The notes under the pieces were generated by a model that searched no databases, was not told the origin of the DNA, and saw only the letters and a list, made by a program, of their open reading frames with translations. Made by a program: the position numbers and the translations under genes. A stretch of 13,731 nt of DNA, taken from positions 1 to 13,731 of the forward strand of contig JBKBUN010000088.1 of NCBI GenBank assembly GCA_046289925.1, read 5' to 3'. Each line of letters begins with the position of its first letter. Within the stretch, counting starts at the first letter, position 1. This document shows, one piece after another, positions 5,687 to 13,580 of this stretch. Source of the stretch: Acidovorax_G sp046289925. Lineage in GTDB: Bacteria > Pseudomonadota > Gammaproteobacteria > Burkholderiales > Burkholderiaceae_C.

Positions 5687-6373
5687 TCAGCCGCGCCGCA
5701 GGCGGTAGGGTTCCTCGAATTCGAGGAAGTCTTGCTCGGCCAGCGCGCCGTCGATCCAGGCCTTGACGCCCGGCAGCTGCTGCACGCGCTGCACGTAGTC
5801 GGCAATGTGCGGGGGGACCGGAAGGCTGTAGGTGGCCAGGCGCATGCACACCGGCGCGTAGTAGGCGTCGGCCACCGTGAAGTCGCCAAACAGCAGAGGG
5901 CCACCGTGGGCCTGGAGCAGTTCGCTCCACATGGCCACCAGGCGTGCCACGTCGGCGCGCACGGCGGGCCGGTCGCGCCAGATCAGCGCGCCGGTGTCGG
6001 GCAGGTGCGCTTCGATGTTCATGGGACAGTGGCTGCGCAGGGCGGTGAAGCCGCTGTGCATTTCGGCGCACACGCTGCGCGCACGGGCGCGGGCGGCGCG
6101 GTCGGCAGGCCACAGGCGGTGGTCGGGGTGTTGCTCGGCCACGTACTCGGCAATGGCCAGTGTGTCCCAGACCACCAGGTCGCCGTCCACCAGCACCGGC
6201 ACCTTGCCCGTGGGGCTGACCGGGCCCAGCGTGCGCTTGAAGTCCGATTGGGCGTCGAAGCTGTCGAAGCGGACCATCACTTCTTCAAACGCGATGCCCG
6301 CCTGGCGCAGCAGCACCCAGGGGCGCATAGACCAGGAGGAGTAGTTCTTGTTGCCGATGTAGAGCTTGAGCAT
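5687..6373 (-). CDS. Glutathione S-transferase family protein
   Basis: The 228-residue protein has a thioredoxin-like N-terminal domain (about 1-80) with MLKLYIGNKNYSSWSMRPW. S12 or S13 is the likely glutathione-activating serine. The cis-proline motif is GKVPVLVDGD, and the glutathione gamma-glutamyl contact region is VVWDTLAIAEYVAEQHP. A helical C-terminal domain follows (about 90-220), including the usual FTVADAYYAPV aspartate motif. Such proteins conjugate or reduce small electrophiles with glutathione in the cytoplasm; the substrate cannot be told. It lies 57 bp downstream of the cyclo-ligase gene on the same strand, probably in one transcript. No clear ribosome site precedes the ATG at 6373, but the N-terminus MLKLYIGNKNYSSW is canonical for this subgroup. 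Confidence 0.93.
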   Translation of the reverse strand: MLKLYIGNKNYSSWSMRPWVLLRQAGIAFEEVMVRFDSFDAQSDFKRTLGPVSPTGKVPVLVDGDLVVWDTLAIAEYVAEQHPDHRLWPADRAARARARSVCAEMHSGFTALRSHCPMNIEAHLPDTGALIWRDRPAVRADVARLVAMWSELLQAHGGPLLFGDFTVADAYYAPVCMRLATYSLPVPPHIADYVQRVQQLPGVKAWIDGALAEQDFLEFEEPYRLRRG

Positions 6374-6430
6374 GGAGCGCTTGTGTGTGGGGGGGGTGAA
6401 CAGGCGATGCAGGCGGTGCGCCTGGTGGCG

Positions 6431-7003
6431 TCACACCGGCCAGACCACGCCGTTGTCGTTGAGGATGGCGTCCAGCGGTTCGTCGAAGGACTCGGGCTCG
6501 AAGTCCTCGATGAAGCCGTTCGTGAAGCCCAGACCCACAGTGAAGGGCCGGGGCTGCAGGGTGGCCAGCGTACGGTCGTAAAAGCCGCCACCGTATCCCA
6601 GGCGGTAGCCGCCAGGGCCGTAGCCCACGCAGGGCACAAACAGCAGCGTGGGCACGATGACCTCGGTGTCCTTGGGTTTGGGAATGCCGTAGGCGTCCTC
6701 TTCCATGGGGCAGCCTGGGTACCAGGCGTGGAAGGTCAGGGTCTTGTGCGCCTTGTTGACCACCGGCAGCCCGATGCGGCGGCGCAGGGGCTGGTCGATC
6801 AGTTCCCCGTCTTCCTTCCAGCGGTGCAGTGCGGGCAGGGGGTCGAATTCACCCTTGATGGGCCAGTACGCGCCAATCACAGTGTCCTCGCGGTCCACGA
6901 GCCAGATCCGCATCACCTGCTGCAAGGCCGCTGCGCGCTGCAGGCGGTCGGGCAGGTTCAGGCGTTGGTCAATCAGGGCGCGCCGAAGGGCTGCTTTGTC
7001 CAT
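6431..7003 (-). CDS. ygfA: 5-formyltetrahydrofolate cyclo-ligase
   Basis: This 190-residue enzyme converts 5-formyl-THF to 5,10-methenyl-THF using ATP, returning a stored folate to one-carbon metabolism. It shows the basic N-terminal ATP-site residues (MDKAALRRALIDQR), YWPIKGEFDP for substrate binding, and the family signature VPCVGYGPGGYRLGYGGGFYDRTLA near the C-terminus. A start at 7003 is preferred over the longer frame from 7042. GGGGGA at 7017-7012 sits eight bases upstream of it, MDKAALRR is the usual N-terminus, and the longer form would run into slt. The gene diverges from slt with only 14 bp between start codons, so its promoter must lie within the slt coding region. The GST gene and NIPSNAP remnant follow on the same strand. 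Confidence 0.95.
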   Translation of the reverse strand: MDKAALRRALIDQRLNLPDRLQRAAALQQVMRIWLVDREDTVIGAYWPIKGEFDPLPALHRWKEDGELIDQPLRRRIGLPVVNKAHKTLTFHAWYPGCPMEEDAYGIPKPKDTEVIVPTLLFVPCVGYGPGGYRLGYGGGFYDRTLATLQPRPFTVGLGFTNGFIEDFEPESFDEPLDAILNDNGVVWPV

Positions 7004-7005
7004 CT

Positions 7006-7011
7006 GATAAT
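7006..7011 (+). promoter_or_regulatory. Candidate -10 box for leaderless slt mRNA
   Basis: GATAAT lies six bases before the slt ATG, so transcription from it would start at or next to the A of the start codon. No good -35 is seen at the expected position (about 6983-6988, CCGAAG). The only pyrimidine-rich run in the gap, TCCCCC at 7012-7017, is the cyclo-ligase ribosome site on the other strand. Confidence 0.3.
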
Positions 7012-7017
7012 TCCCCC

Positions 7018-9000
7018 ATGCAATGGCACAAGATTCTGACACCGCTGCTCGGCAGCCTGACGATCGCCCTGGCGGTCCCGACCGTTCAGGCCCAGCCTCG
7101 CGGCGATGACGTGCTGCTTGAGATGCAGCAGGCGTTCCGCAAGGGCGACCGCAAACGGCTGGAGCAACTGCTGCCCCAGGCGCGCGGCCACGCGCTGGAG
7201 CCTCTGGCCGCCTACTGGGAGCTGCGCGCCCGCTTGACCGAGGCCTCGCAGGCCGAAGTGCAGGCCTTTTGGCAGCGCTACGCAGGCAGCTACTACGAAG
7301 ACCGGCTGCGCAACGACTGGCTGCTGCTGCTGGGGCAGCGGCGCGACTGGGCGCGCTTTGCCGAGGTGCACCCCGCCTACCGCATGGGCGACGACCGCGA
7401 GGTGCGCTGCTACGCCGCGCTGATCGAAGACATCAAGGGCGCGGGCGGCAGTGCGCTGGCCGACGAGGTGCGCCGCCAGTGGTACGCCCAGCGCGACGCC
7501 GACGACGGCTGCACGCACGCCGCGTCTGAACTGTTTGCCAGCCGCAAGCTCTCGGCGCTCGACATCTGGCGCAAGGCACGCATGGGGACCGAGGCCAACC
7601 GCCCGCGCGTGGTGCGCAACGCGGTGGAAATCGTCGCGCCCGAGGCCCTGGGCAAGCTGCGCGAAGTGCTCGACAGCCCGGCCAAGTACCTGGCCGCGCA
7701 TTCGAGCGCGCGCGGCAAGGCGCGGCAGGAGCTGGTGGTGCTGGCGCTCATTCGCATGGCCACCACCGACGCCGACGCGGCGGCCGCGCAACTGGACAAC
7801 AAATGGGGCGTGCACCTGTCGGTGGAAGAGCGCAACTGGGTCTGGGGCGTGATTGGCAAGCAGGCAGCGCAGCGCCTGTCGTCCGATGCGCTCAGGTACT
7901 TCGGCAATGTCACGCGCGAGGCGGACCTCAGCGACGACCTGCTGGCCTGGCAGGCGCGTGCGGCGCTGCGCGCGGGACAGTGGCGCGTGGTGCGCCGCGC
8001 GGTCGAGGCCATGAGCGATGAAGCCCGCAACGATCCCACCTGGGTGTACTGGCGCGCCCGCGCGCTGCTGGCCGGCCGCCCCACCGAAGCCGAGCGCGCC
8101 CAGGCGCAGCAGGCGTTTGAGTCGATTGCCGGCACGCGCGGCTTTTACGAGCAGCTCGCGCTCGAAGAACTGGGTCAGCGCATCACCACACCGCCCGCGC
8201 CCGCGCCGCTCACAGCCGAAGAAAAAGCCGCCGCGCGCGCCAACCCGGGGCTCAACCGCGCTCTGTACGCCATCCTCATGGGCCTGCGCGCCGAGGGCGT
8301 GCGCGAATGGAACTACAGCACCAACTTGCACACGCCCGGCGGCATGGCCGACCGCGAACTGCTGGCTGCGGCCGACTTCGCCTGCCAGCGCGAGGTGTGG
8401 GACCGCTGCATCAACACCAGCGAGCGCACGCGCGGCGTGATCGACGTGACCCAGCGCTTTCCCATGCCCTTCCGCGCCGCGGTGGTCGAGCGCTCGCAGG
8501 CCATCGGGCTCGATCCGGCCTACGTGTACGGCCTCATCCGCCAGGAGAGCCGCTTCATCATGGACGCTCGCTCGCACGTCGGTGCCTCGGGCCTCATGCA
8601 GGTGATGCCCGCCACCGCGCGCTGGACGGCCAAGAAGATCGGCCTTGCCAACTTCACGCCCGACCAGATCAACGACCGGGACACCAATATCGCCATCGGC
8701 ACGGCCTACCTCAAGCTCGCACTGGACGACTTTACGGGCTCAATGCCGCTGGCCGCCGCCGCGTACAACGCCGGCCCGGGGCGCCCGCGCAACTGGCGCA
8801 ACGGCCCGGTGCTCGAAGGCGCGATCTGGGCCGAGAACGTGCCGTTTTCCGAAACGCGCGACTACGTGAAGAAGGTGTTGGCCAACACTACCAACTACGC
8901 GGCCATCCTCACGGGGCAGCCGCAATCGCTCAAGGCCCGACTGGGCACCGTGGGGCCACGCGATACGTCGGCACCGGAGCTGAACCGGGATTTGCCTTGA
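7018..9000 (+). CDS. slt: Soluble lytic murein transglycosylase (Slt70-like)
   Basis: The 660-residue periplasmic enzyme cleaves the MurNAc-GlcNAc bond of peptidoglycan to give 1,6-anhydro ends. Residues 1-25 are a signal peptide (MQWHKILTPLLGSLTIALAVPTVQA), cleaved before QPRGDD. Residues of about 30-450 form the long alpha-helical superhelix typical of Slt70. The C-terminal SLT domain starts near 490 and includes GLIRQESRF with catalytic E510, GASGLMQVMPATA, and AAYNAGPGRPRNW. Length is close to E. coli Slt. It ends with a short unstructured tail (TSAPELNRDLP). No Shine-Dalgarno site precedes the ATG; instead a -10-like GATAAT lies at 7006-7011, so the mRNA may be leaderless. The downstream hairpin repeat begins four bases after the stop and probably terminates transcription. 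Confidence 0.96.
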   Translation: MQWHKILTPLLGSLTIALAVPTVQAQPRGDDVLLEMQQAFRKGDRKRLEQLLPQARGHALEPLAAYWELRARLTEASQAEVQAFWQRYAGSYYEDRLRNDWLLLLGQRRDWARFAEVHPAYRMGDDREVRCYAALIEDIKGAGGSALADEVRRQWYAQRDADDGCTHAASELFASRKLSALDIWRKARMGTEANRPRVVRNAVEIVAPEALGKLREVLDSPAKYLAAHSSARGKARQELVVLALIRMATTDADAAAAQLDNKWGVHLSVEERNWVWGVIGKQAAQRLSSDALRYFGNVTREADLSDDLLAWQARAALRAGQWRVVRRAVEAMSDEARNDPTWVYWRARALLAGRPTEAERAQAQQAFESIAGTRGFYEQLALEELGQRITTPPAPAPLTAEEKAAARANPGLNRALYAILMGLRAEGVREWNYSTNLHTPGGMADRELLAAADFACQREVWDRCINTSERTRGVIDVTQRFPMPFRAAVVERSQAIGLDPAYVYGLIRQESRFIMDARSHVGASGLMQVMPATARWTAKKIGLANFTPDQINDRDTNIAIGTAYLKLALDDFTGSMPLAAAAYNAGPGRPRNWRNGPVLEGAIWAENVPFSETRDYVKKVLANTTNYAAILTGQPQSLKARLGTVGPRDTSAPELNRDLP

Positions 9001-9004
9001 CCCT

Positions 9005-9154
9005 AGGAGCCTGTCGGGCTTGGGGCGTCGAAACCGAACATGAGCCCCAGCGAGGACTGTTTTCGCCGTATTTGCATATGGGGCCCCAAGACGGTGAAAA
9101 ATAGACCGCTGCGGCCCATTGGCAGCCGACGGCTCCCAAGTCCGACGGGCTCCA
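9005..9154. repeat. Hairpin-forming dispersed repeat, copy 2
   Basis: A 150-bp relative of the element at 1975-2138. The ends AGGAGCCTGTCGGGCTTGGG (9005-9024) and CCCAAGTCCGACGGGCTCCA (9135-9154) are inverted repeats with three imperfections. The inner pair is TTTTCGCCGT (9060-9069) with ACGGTGAAAA (9091-9100). The centre differs from copy 1, having CATATG overlapping GGGGCCCC (9075-9087) in place of the CCCATAGC hairpin. It fills the convergent gap between slt and the MBL-fold gene almost exactly, with four bases left on each side, and can act as a bidirectional terminator by structure, although no U-tract follows. Confidence 0.9.
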
Positions 9155-9158
9155 GGGC

Positions 9159-10070
9159 TCAGCCGTTGACCAGCAGCATGCCCTCGCGCGTCGCTGCGCC
9201 AGAACGCACCAGATCGTCCATCAGCGACTGCAGCCAAGCGGCTTGGGGTTGGTCGGCAAAGTGTGCGCGGTGCAGCCGCCCGAAGTAAGGGGTGCCCTCT
9301 GCCCAGGCCTGCAGGCGCGCCACTGGCACCTGCTGCCATTCGAGCAGCTTGTACTTGAGCAGCACCTTGGCCGCATACAGCGCGTGGCGCTGCGGGTTTT
9401 GCACAAAACCGGCCAGGCGCTTGCGCGCATAGGCCAGCGCACTGGCCACATCGGTGAACACGCTGCCATGGCCCGGAATGACCACGCGCGGCTTCAGGCG
9501 CTCAATGAGGTCGAGGGTGGCACCCACCGCTGCAAACGCATCTTCGCCCTCGATTTCAGGAAACACCACGCCAAAGCCACGCTCCCACAGTGCGTCGGCC
9601 GAGATCAGCACGCCCACGTCGGGCGCATAGAGCACCACCGAATGGGGGTCGTGCCCTGGGGCCGCGTGCACCTGCCAGCAGCGCGCGCCCACGCACACCT
9701 CGGTGCTGGGCTGCAGCAAGCCGTCAAAGCGAAATCGCGGGCATTCCTGGCCCGTGGGGCGGTAGCTCAGGCGGGATTCGTCCCAGGTGCGTACGGCCTC
9801 GGCCTCACCCGGGGCGATGCGCGTGTACACGCTGGGCCAGCGGGCTTGCAGCGCGGCATTGCCGCCGCAGTGGTCGCTGTGCAGGTGGGTGTTGAGGATG
9901 TGGGCCAGCGCTTGCCCGCCCAGCGCGGCCTGTACCAGCGCCACCGTCTGTTCGGCGTGGGTGCAATAGCCGGTGTCGACCACAGCCGCACCCAGCGGGC
10001 CGTGCAGCAGCACGTTGTTGGCCGACAGCCAGCCGCGCTCCAGCACCTGGATGTCGGGCGGCAGCGCCAT
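9159..10070 (-). CDS. MBL-fold metallo-hydrolase
   Basis: The protein (303 residues from the ATG at 10070) is a metallo-beta-lactamase-fold hydrolase. It has the metal motif THLHSDHCGGN (H62, H64, D66, H67), a further histidine in HAAPGHDPHS, the bridging aspartate in LISADALWERG, and the last histidine in IPGHGSVF. A helical C-terminal region follows, as in glyoxalase II-like and related thioesterases or lactonases. The substrate is unknown. A GTG at 10097, directly after the fadD stop, would add nine residues; I prefer ATG 10070 because MALPPDIQVLERGW matches where such proteins usually begin, but neither start has a good ribosome site. Tight linkage behind fadD suggests co-transcription and perhaps a role on acyl thioesters, which is inference. 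Confidence 0.9.
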   Translation of the reverse strand: MALPPDIQVLERGWLSANNVLLHGPLGAAVVDTGYCTHAEQTVALVQAALGGQALAHILNTHLHSDHCGGNAALQARWPSVYTRIAPGEAEAVRTWDESRLSYRPTGQECPRFRFDGLLQPSTEVCVGARCWQVHAAPGHDPHSVVLYAPDVGVLISADALWERGFGVVFPEIEGEDAFAAVGATLDLIERLKPRVVIPGHGSVFTDVASALAYARKRLAGFVQNPQRHALYAAKVLLKYKLLEWQQVPVARLQAWAEGTPYFGRLHRAHFADQPQAAWLQSLMDDLVRSGAATREGMLLVNG

Positions 10071-10097
10071 GGCTGCCGAAGCGCCTGTGGCCCCCAC

Positions 10098-11786
10098 CTA
10101 CTTGCTGCTGGCGCGCAGTTCGCGCCGTAGGATCTTGCCCACGTTGCTCTTGGGCAGTTCGTCGCGGAACTCGATGTACTTGGGACGCTTGTAGCCGGTG
10201 AGGTTTTCCTGGCAATAGCGGGCCACATCGTCTTCTGTCAGGGCCGGGTCGTTCTTGACGATGAACACCTTGATCGCCTCGCCCTGCTTGGCATCGGGGA
10301 TACCGATGGCCGCGCACTCGACCACGCCCGGGCACAGCGAGATAACCTGCTCCAGCTCGTTGGGGAAGACATTGAAGCCGCTGACCAGGATCATGTCCTT
10401 CTTGCGGTCAATGATGCGGGTGAAGCCGCGCTCGTCCATGATGCCGATGTCGCCCGTGCGCATGAAACCGTCGGCCGTGAACGCCTTGGCGTTCTCAGCC
10501 GGCTGGTTGTAGTAGCCGGTCATCACGTTCGGGCCTTTGATGCAGATTTCGCCCGCTGCGCCCTGGGGCAGGCTGTTGCCGTCGTCGTCCTTGATGGCGA
10601 TCTCAATGCCTGGCAGCGGCAGGCCGATGGTGCCGCTGAACTCCTTGGCCGTGACGGGGTTGTTGGTGCCGATCGCGCAGGTCTCGCTCATGCCCCAGCC
10701 TTCGATCATGGTGCTGCCTGTGACCTTCTGCCACTGGCGCGCCGTGCCCTCGGAGGCCGCCATGCCGCCGGCCTGCGACACGCACAGGGTCGAGAAGTCG
10801 ATGCTCTTGAACTGCGGATGCTGTAGCAGTGCGTTGAACAGCGTGTTCACGGCCGGCAGCATGTGGAAGGGCCTCTTCTTGAGCACTTCGATGAACTTCG
10901 GAATGTCGCGCGGGTTCGGGATCAGTGTGAGGCAGGAGCCCTGGCGGATGGCCAGCAGGCACAGCGTGAGCGCGAAGATGTGGTACAGCGGCAGCGCCGC
11001 AATGCTGTTGGCTTTGCTCAGATCGCCCACCTTGGACAGCGCGGGCGTGAACCAGGCCTCGGCCTGCAGTGTGGCGGCCACGATGTTGCGGTGCGTCAGC
11101 ACGGCCCCCTTGGACAGACCGGTGGTGCCGCCCGTGTACTGCAGGAAGGCAATGGAGTCGAGGGTCGCCTGGCTGGGAGAGAGGCTGCGCGACTCGCCGA
11201 TGGACAGCGCCTTCTTGAAGGTGACGACCTTGCGACCTTGCGACAGCGGCAAATCGTACGCGGGCACCATCTTGGCCAGGTGGCGCACGGCAAAGGTGAT
11301 CCAGCGGCCGTACCAGAAGCCCAGCAGGTCGCCCATGGAAGCCATCACCACATGCTTGACGCCTGTGTGCTCGATGACCTCGGCCAGCGTGTGGGCAAAG
11401 TTCTCCAGGATCACGATGGCGCTCGCCCCCGAATCCTTGAGCTGGTGCTCCAGCTCACGGGCGGTGTACAGCGGGTTCACGTTCACGCAGGTGTAGCCGG
11501 CGCGCAGCACGGCGGCCATGGTCACGCCGAACTGGGGCACGTTGGGCAGCATGATGGCCACGCGAGCGCCCGGCTCCAGCCCCAGGCTCTGCAGGTACGC
11601 GCCCAGCGCGGCCGAGCGGCGATCCAGCTCGCCGTACGACATCCAGCGGTCCATGCAAACCGAGAACGGGCTGTTCGCGTGCTTGCGGAAGGATTCCTCC
11701 AGCAGATGTGCGACCGAGCGGTATTGCTCGGGGTTCACATCGTGCGGCACTCCCGGGGGGTAGCTCTTGAGCCAGATCTTGTCCAT
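10098..11786 (-). CDS. fadD: Long-chain fatty-acid-CoA ligase
   Basis: This 562-residue AMP-forming ligase activates fatty acids to acyl-CoA with ATP and CoA at the inner face of the cytoplasmic membrane. The ATP motif is YTGGTTGLSKGA (217-228), followed by GWGMSETC (363-370), the FadD/ACS signature DGFMRTGDIG..DERGFTRIIDRKKDMI (439-466), and the C-terminal PKSNVGKILRREL with catalytic K551. Length and motif spacing are close to E. coli FadD (561). The start at 11786 is set by AAGGA at 11796-11792, five bases upstream of ATG; a seven-residue longer frame lacks this. It is preceded on the same strand by the FFLEELY gene (75-bp gap) and followed immediately by the MBL-fold gene, so the three probably form one operon. 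Confidence 0.97.
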   Translation of the reverse strand: MDKIWLKSYPPGVPHDVNPEQYRSVAHLLEESFRKHANSPFSVCMDRWMSYGELDRRSAALGAYLQSLGLEPGARVAIMLPNVPQFGVTMAAVLRAGYTCVNVNPLYTARELEHQLKDSGASAIVILENFAHTLAEVIEHTGVKHVVMASMGDLLGFWYGRWITFAVRHLAKMVPAYDLPLSQGRKVVTFKKALSIGESRSLSPSQATLDSIAFLQYTGGTTGLSKGAVLTHRNIVAATLQAEAWFTPALSKVGDLSKANSIAALPLYHIFALTLCLLAIRQGSCLTLIPNPRDIPKFIEVLKKRPFHMLPAVNTLFNALLQHPQFKSIDFSTLCVSQAGGMAASEGTARQWQKVTGSTMIEGWGMSETCAIGTNNPVTAKEFSGTIGLPLPGIEIAIKDDDGNSLPQGAAGEICIKGPNVMTGYYNQPAENAKAFTADGFMRTGDIGIMDERGFTRIIDRKKDMILVSGFNVFPNELEQVISLCPGVVECAAIGIPDAKQGEAIKVFIVKNDPALTEDDVARYCQENLTGYKRPKYIEFRDELPKSNVGKILRRELRASSK

Positions 11787-11861
11787 GCGTGTCCTTGTCC
11801 TCGGCAATCAAATCAATGAACGGCAACAGCCGGGCATTGTGGAAGCCGGGCCGCGAAAGGG

Positions 11862-12602
11862 TTACCGGGCTTGTCCTAGGGTGCGCTGCAGTTCGGTCTC
11901 GCAGGTGACAGGATCCCCTTGAAACAGTAGGTCCATCAGGGTCTTTTCGCGGGCTGCAATCGTCTGCAGAAACTGGTCCACGGCCCCGCGTTCGCGGGCC
12001 ATCGCGCCAAAGGTGTCGAAGCCGGCTTCCAGAAAGCGCTGCAGCGCGCCCAGGCCGGCTTTTTCGGCCGGGCCACGCATCATGCGCAGCATCATCCGCA
12101 GGCCGGGCGTGCGCGTGAGCCGGGCCAAGTCCTGCCCCATGCGCAACACGCGTTCGAGCTGCTGCTGGCGCGCGTGGGGCTGGCCGACGGCCTGCCAGGC
12201 GTGCGCATAGCGCAGGGCAGGCGACGCCGCAGCCGGACCGCGCCGCCAGCTGTGGCCCATGTCGTGGTCCAGTGTCTCGGTCTGGGCGTGCAGTTCGGCC
12301 AGCGCCACGGCCGTGCCCACCACCGGCTGCGGAAACAGCGTCTGCAGTGTGCTTGCAATGCGGCTGAACTGCTGGTCGCGGTCGCTGTAGTCGCGGTCGC
12401 TGTACAACTCTTGCAGAAAGAAGCGCGATGCAGCGCCAAAGCGGGGCGATGCCATCAGATCGGCATATGTGCCGGCAAAACGGCGCGATTGCAGGCTCTT
12501 CACGGCGGCCACCGCCTCGCCCAGTTCGGGCTCGGCCATGCGCAGGCGGCGCAGGGCCTGCACGTCGGCAATGCTGTTGCGGATGATCTGGGCGGCGTCC
12601 AT
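11862..12602 (-). CDS. FFLEELY-motif protein of unknown function
   Basis: The 246-residue product contains FFLQELYSDRDYSDRD (about 61-76) within a helical N-terminal half, then LFPQPVVGTAVALAELHAQTETLDHDMG. This pattern belongs to a proteobacterial family often labelled FFLEELY motif protein. No biochemical role is established that I know of. There is no signal peptide and no membrane segment; the rest is charged and alpha-helical, ending in MDLLFQGDPVTCETELQRTLGQAR. The start at 12602 has GGAG at 12611-12608, five bases upstream; a much longer frame to 12833 runs into the divergent lipase gene and is rejected. It is the first gene of the probable operon with fadD and the MBL hydrolase. The family name is from motif memory. 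Confidence 0.85.
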   Translation of the reverse strand: MDAAQIIRNSIADVQALRRLRMAEPELGEAVAAVKSLQSRRFAGTYADLMASPRFGAASRFFLQELYSDRDYSDRDQQFSRIASTLQTLFPQPVVGTAVALAELHAQTETLDHDMGHSWRRGPAAASPALRYAHAWQAVGQPHARQQQLERVLRMGQDLARLTRTPGLRMMLRMMRGPAEKAGLGALQRFLEAGFDTFGAMARERGAVDQFLQTIAAREKTLMDLLFQGDPVTCETELQRTLGQAR

Positions 12603-12634
12603 GGTCTCTCCGTACTGGCTCCACAATGCAGGGG

Positions 12635-12651
12635 CGGGAGCGTTTCTCCCG
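12635..12651 (+). promoter_or_regulatory. Short perfect inverted repeat in divergent intergenic gap
   Basis: CGGGAG-CGTTT-CTCCCG forms a 6-bp stem with a 5-base loop in the 66-bp gap between the FFLEELY gene and the lipase gene. It lies just upstream of the lipase ribosome site (GGGGA, 12660-12664). It could be an operator or a leader hairpin; nothing else supports a function. Confidence 0.3.
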
Positions 12652-12668
12652 AGATCATCGGGGATTTC

Positions 12669-13580
12669 ATGATCGCGAAGATACAAGGCTGGCTCGTAAG
12701 ACTGTGGCTGCTCTGGGTGGTGGGCTGCACAGCCCTGGCATGGGCGCTGGACCTTGCGTGGGCCTGGTGGCTGCTGGTGCTGCCTACGCTGGTGTTCATG
12801 GCGGTGATGGCGCTCGAATGCGCGCTGATGCACGCCCTCAACCGGCGCGACCCGGCTGCGCGAGCCAGCCTATCGCAGGTGCTGCGCGCCTGGGCGCAGG
12901 AGCTTTGGGCGGCCACCGTGGTGTTCGGCTGGCGCCAGCCCTTCCGTGCCGAGCGGCATCCCGACTGGCTGCCCGAGGTGCCCACCGGACGCGTGGGCGT
13001 GGTGCTGGTGCATGGCTATATGTGCAACCGGGCGCTGTGGCAGCCGTGGCTGCCGCGGTTGCGCGCACAAGGCCACGCGTATGTGGCGCTCAGCCTGGAG
13101 CCACCGCTCGCCTCTATCGACAGCTATGCGGCCCAGGTCGAGGCCGCCGTGCGCCGCGTAGAGCGGGCCACAGGCCGGGCGCCCGTGCTGGTGTGCCACA
13201 GCATGGGCGGACTGGTGGCGCGGGCCTGGCTGCGGGCGGTGGCCGATGCCGACCGGCGCGTGGCGCGCCTCATCACCCTGGGCACGCCCCACGCGGGCAC
13301 CTGGCTTGCGCGCTGGAGCGGCACTCCCAATGGGCGCCAGATGCGCGTGGACAGCGCCTGGCTCCAGGCGCTGTCTGCTGCCGAGCCTCCAGAGCGTGCC
13401 GCACGCTTTGACTGCTGGTTTTCCAACTGCGACAACATCGTTTTTCCGGCCTCTACGGCGGTGCTGGCGGGCGCCCGTGCCCATGCCTGCCACGGCGTGC
13501 CGCATGTGCAGATGGTGCTGGACGAGGGGGTGATCGCAGCCTGCCTTGCTCAGATCGCCGAGACCGACCGCGCAGGTTGA
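12669..13580 (+). CDS. Membrane-anchored alpha/beta hydrolase, lipase-like
   Basis: The ATG at 12669 follows GGGGA by four bases and gives 303 residues; a longer frame back to 12174 is antisense to the FFLEELY gene. Two hydrophobic N-terminal segments (about 8-28 and 31-50) should anchor it in the inner membrane, followed by the hydrolase domain from about 105. This has an oxyanion-loop strand VVLVHGYMCNRALW (111-124), the nucleophile elbow LVCHSMGGLVARAW with S178, LGTPHAGTWLA (204-213), an acid candidate D255 in FSNCDNIVFP, and H279 in HGVPHVQM. The catalytic triad is thus complete. The elbow has C-H-S-M-G in place of the usual G-H-S-M-G. Such proteins are annotated as triacylglycerol lipases or esterases; the natural ester is not known. 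Proximity to fadD fits lipid use but is not proof. Confidence 0.9.
   Translation: MIAKIQGWLVRLWLLWVVGCTALAWALDLAWAWWLLVLPTLVFMAVMALECALMHALNRRDPAARASLSQVLRAWAQELWAATVVFGWRQPFRAERHPDWLPEVPTGRVGVVLVHGYMCNRALWQPWLPRLRAQGHAYVALSLEPPLASIDSYAAQVEAAVRRVERATGRAPVLVCHSMGGLVARAWLRAVADADRRVARLITLGTPHAGTWLARWSGTPNGRQMRVDSAWLQALSAAEPPERAARFDCWFSNCDNIVFPASTAVLAGARAHACHGVPHVQMVLDEGVIAACLAQIAETDRAG

Noticed and set aside
6973..8577. 534-codon minus-strand open frame opposite slt
   Set aside because: Composition is Arg/His/Gln/Ala-rich as expected from an antisense GC-rich frame, no domain is visible, and slt on the plus strand has full transglycosylase motifs.
12363..12422. SDRDYSDRD as a recent tandem duplication in the FFLEELY protein
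   Set aside because: The segment has the same length as I recall in the family (ELYGPRDFSxRD), so it is probably chance similarity rather than an insertion.
12174..12668. 165-residue N-terminal extension of the lipase-like protein
   Set aside because: It is antisense to the FFLEELY gene and has no domain; ATG 12669 has GGGGA upstream and begins the membrane anchor.
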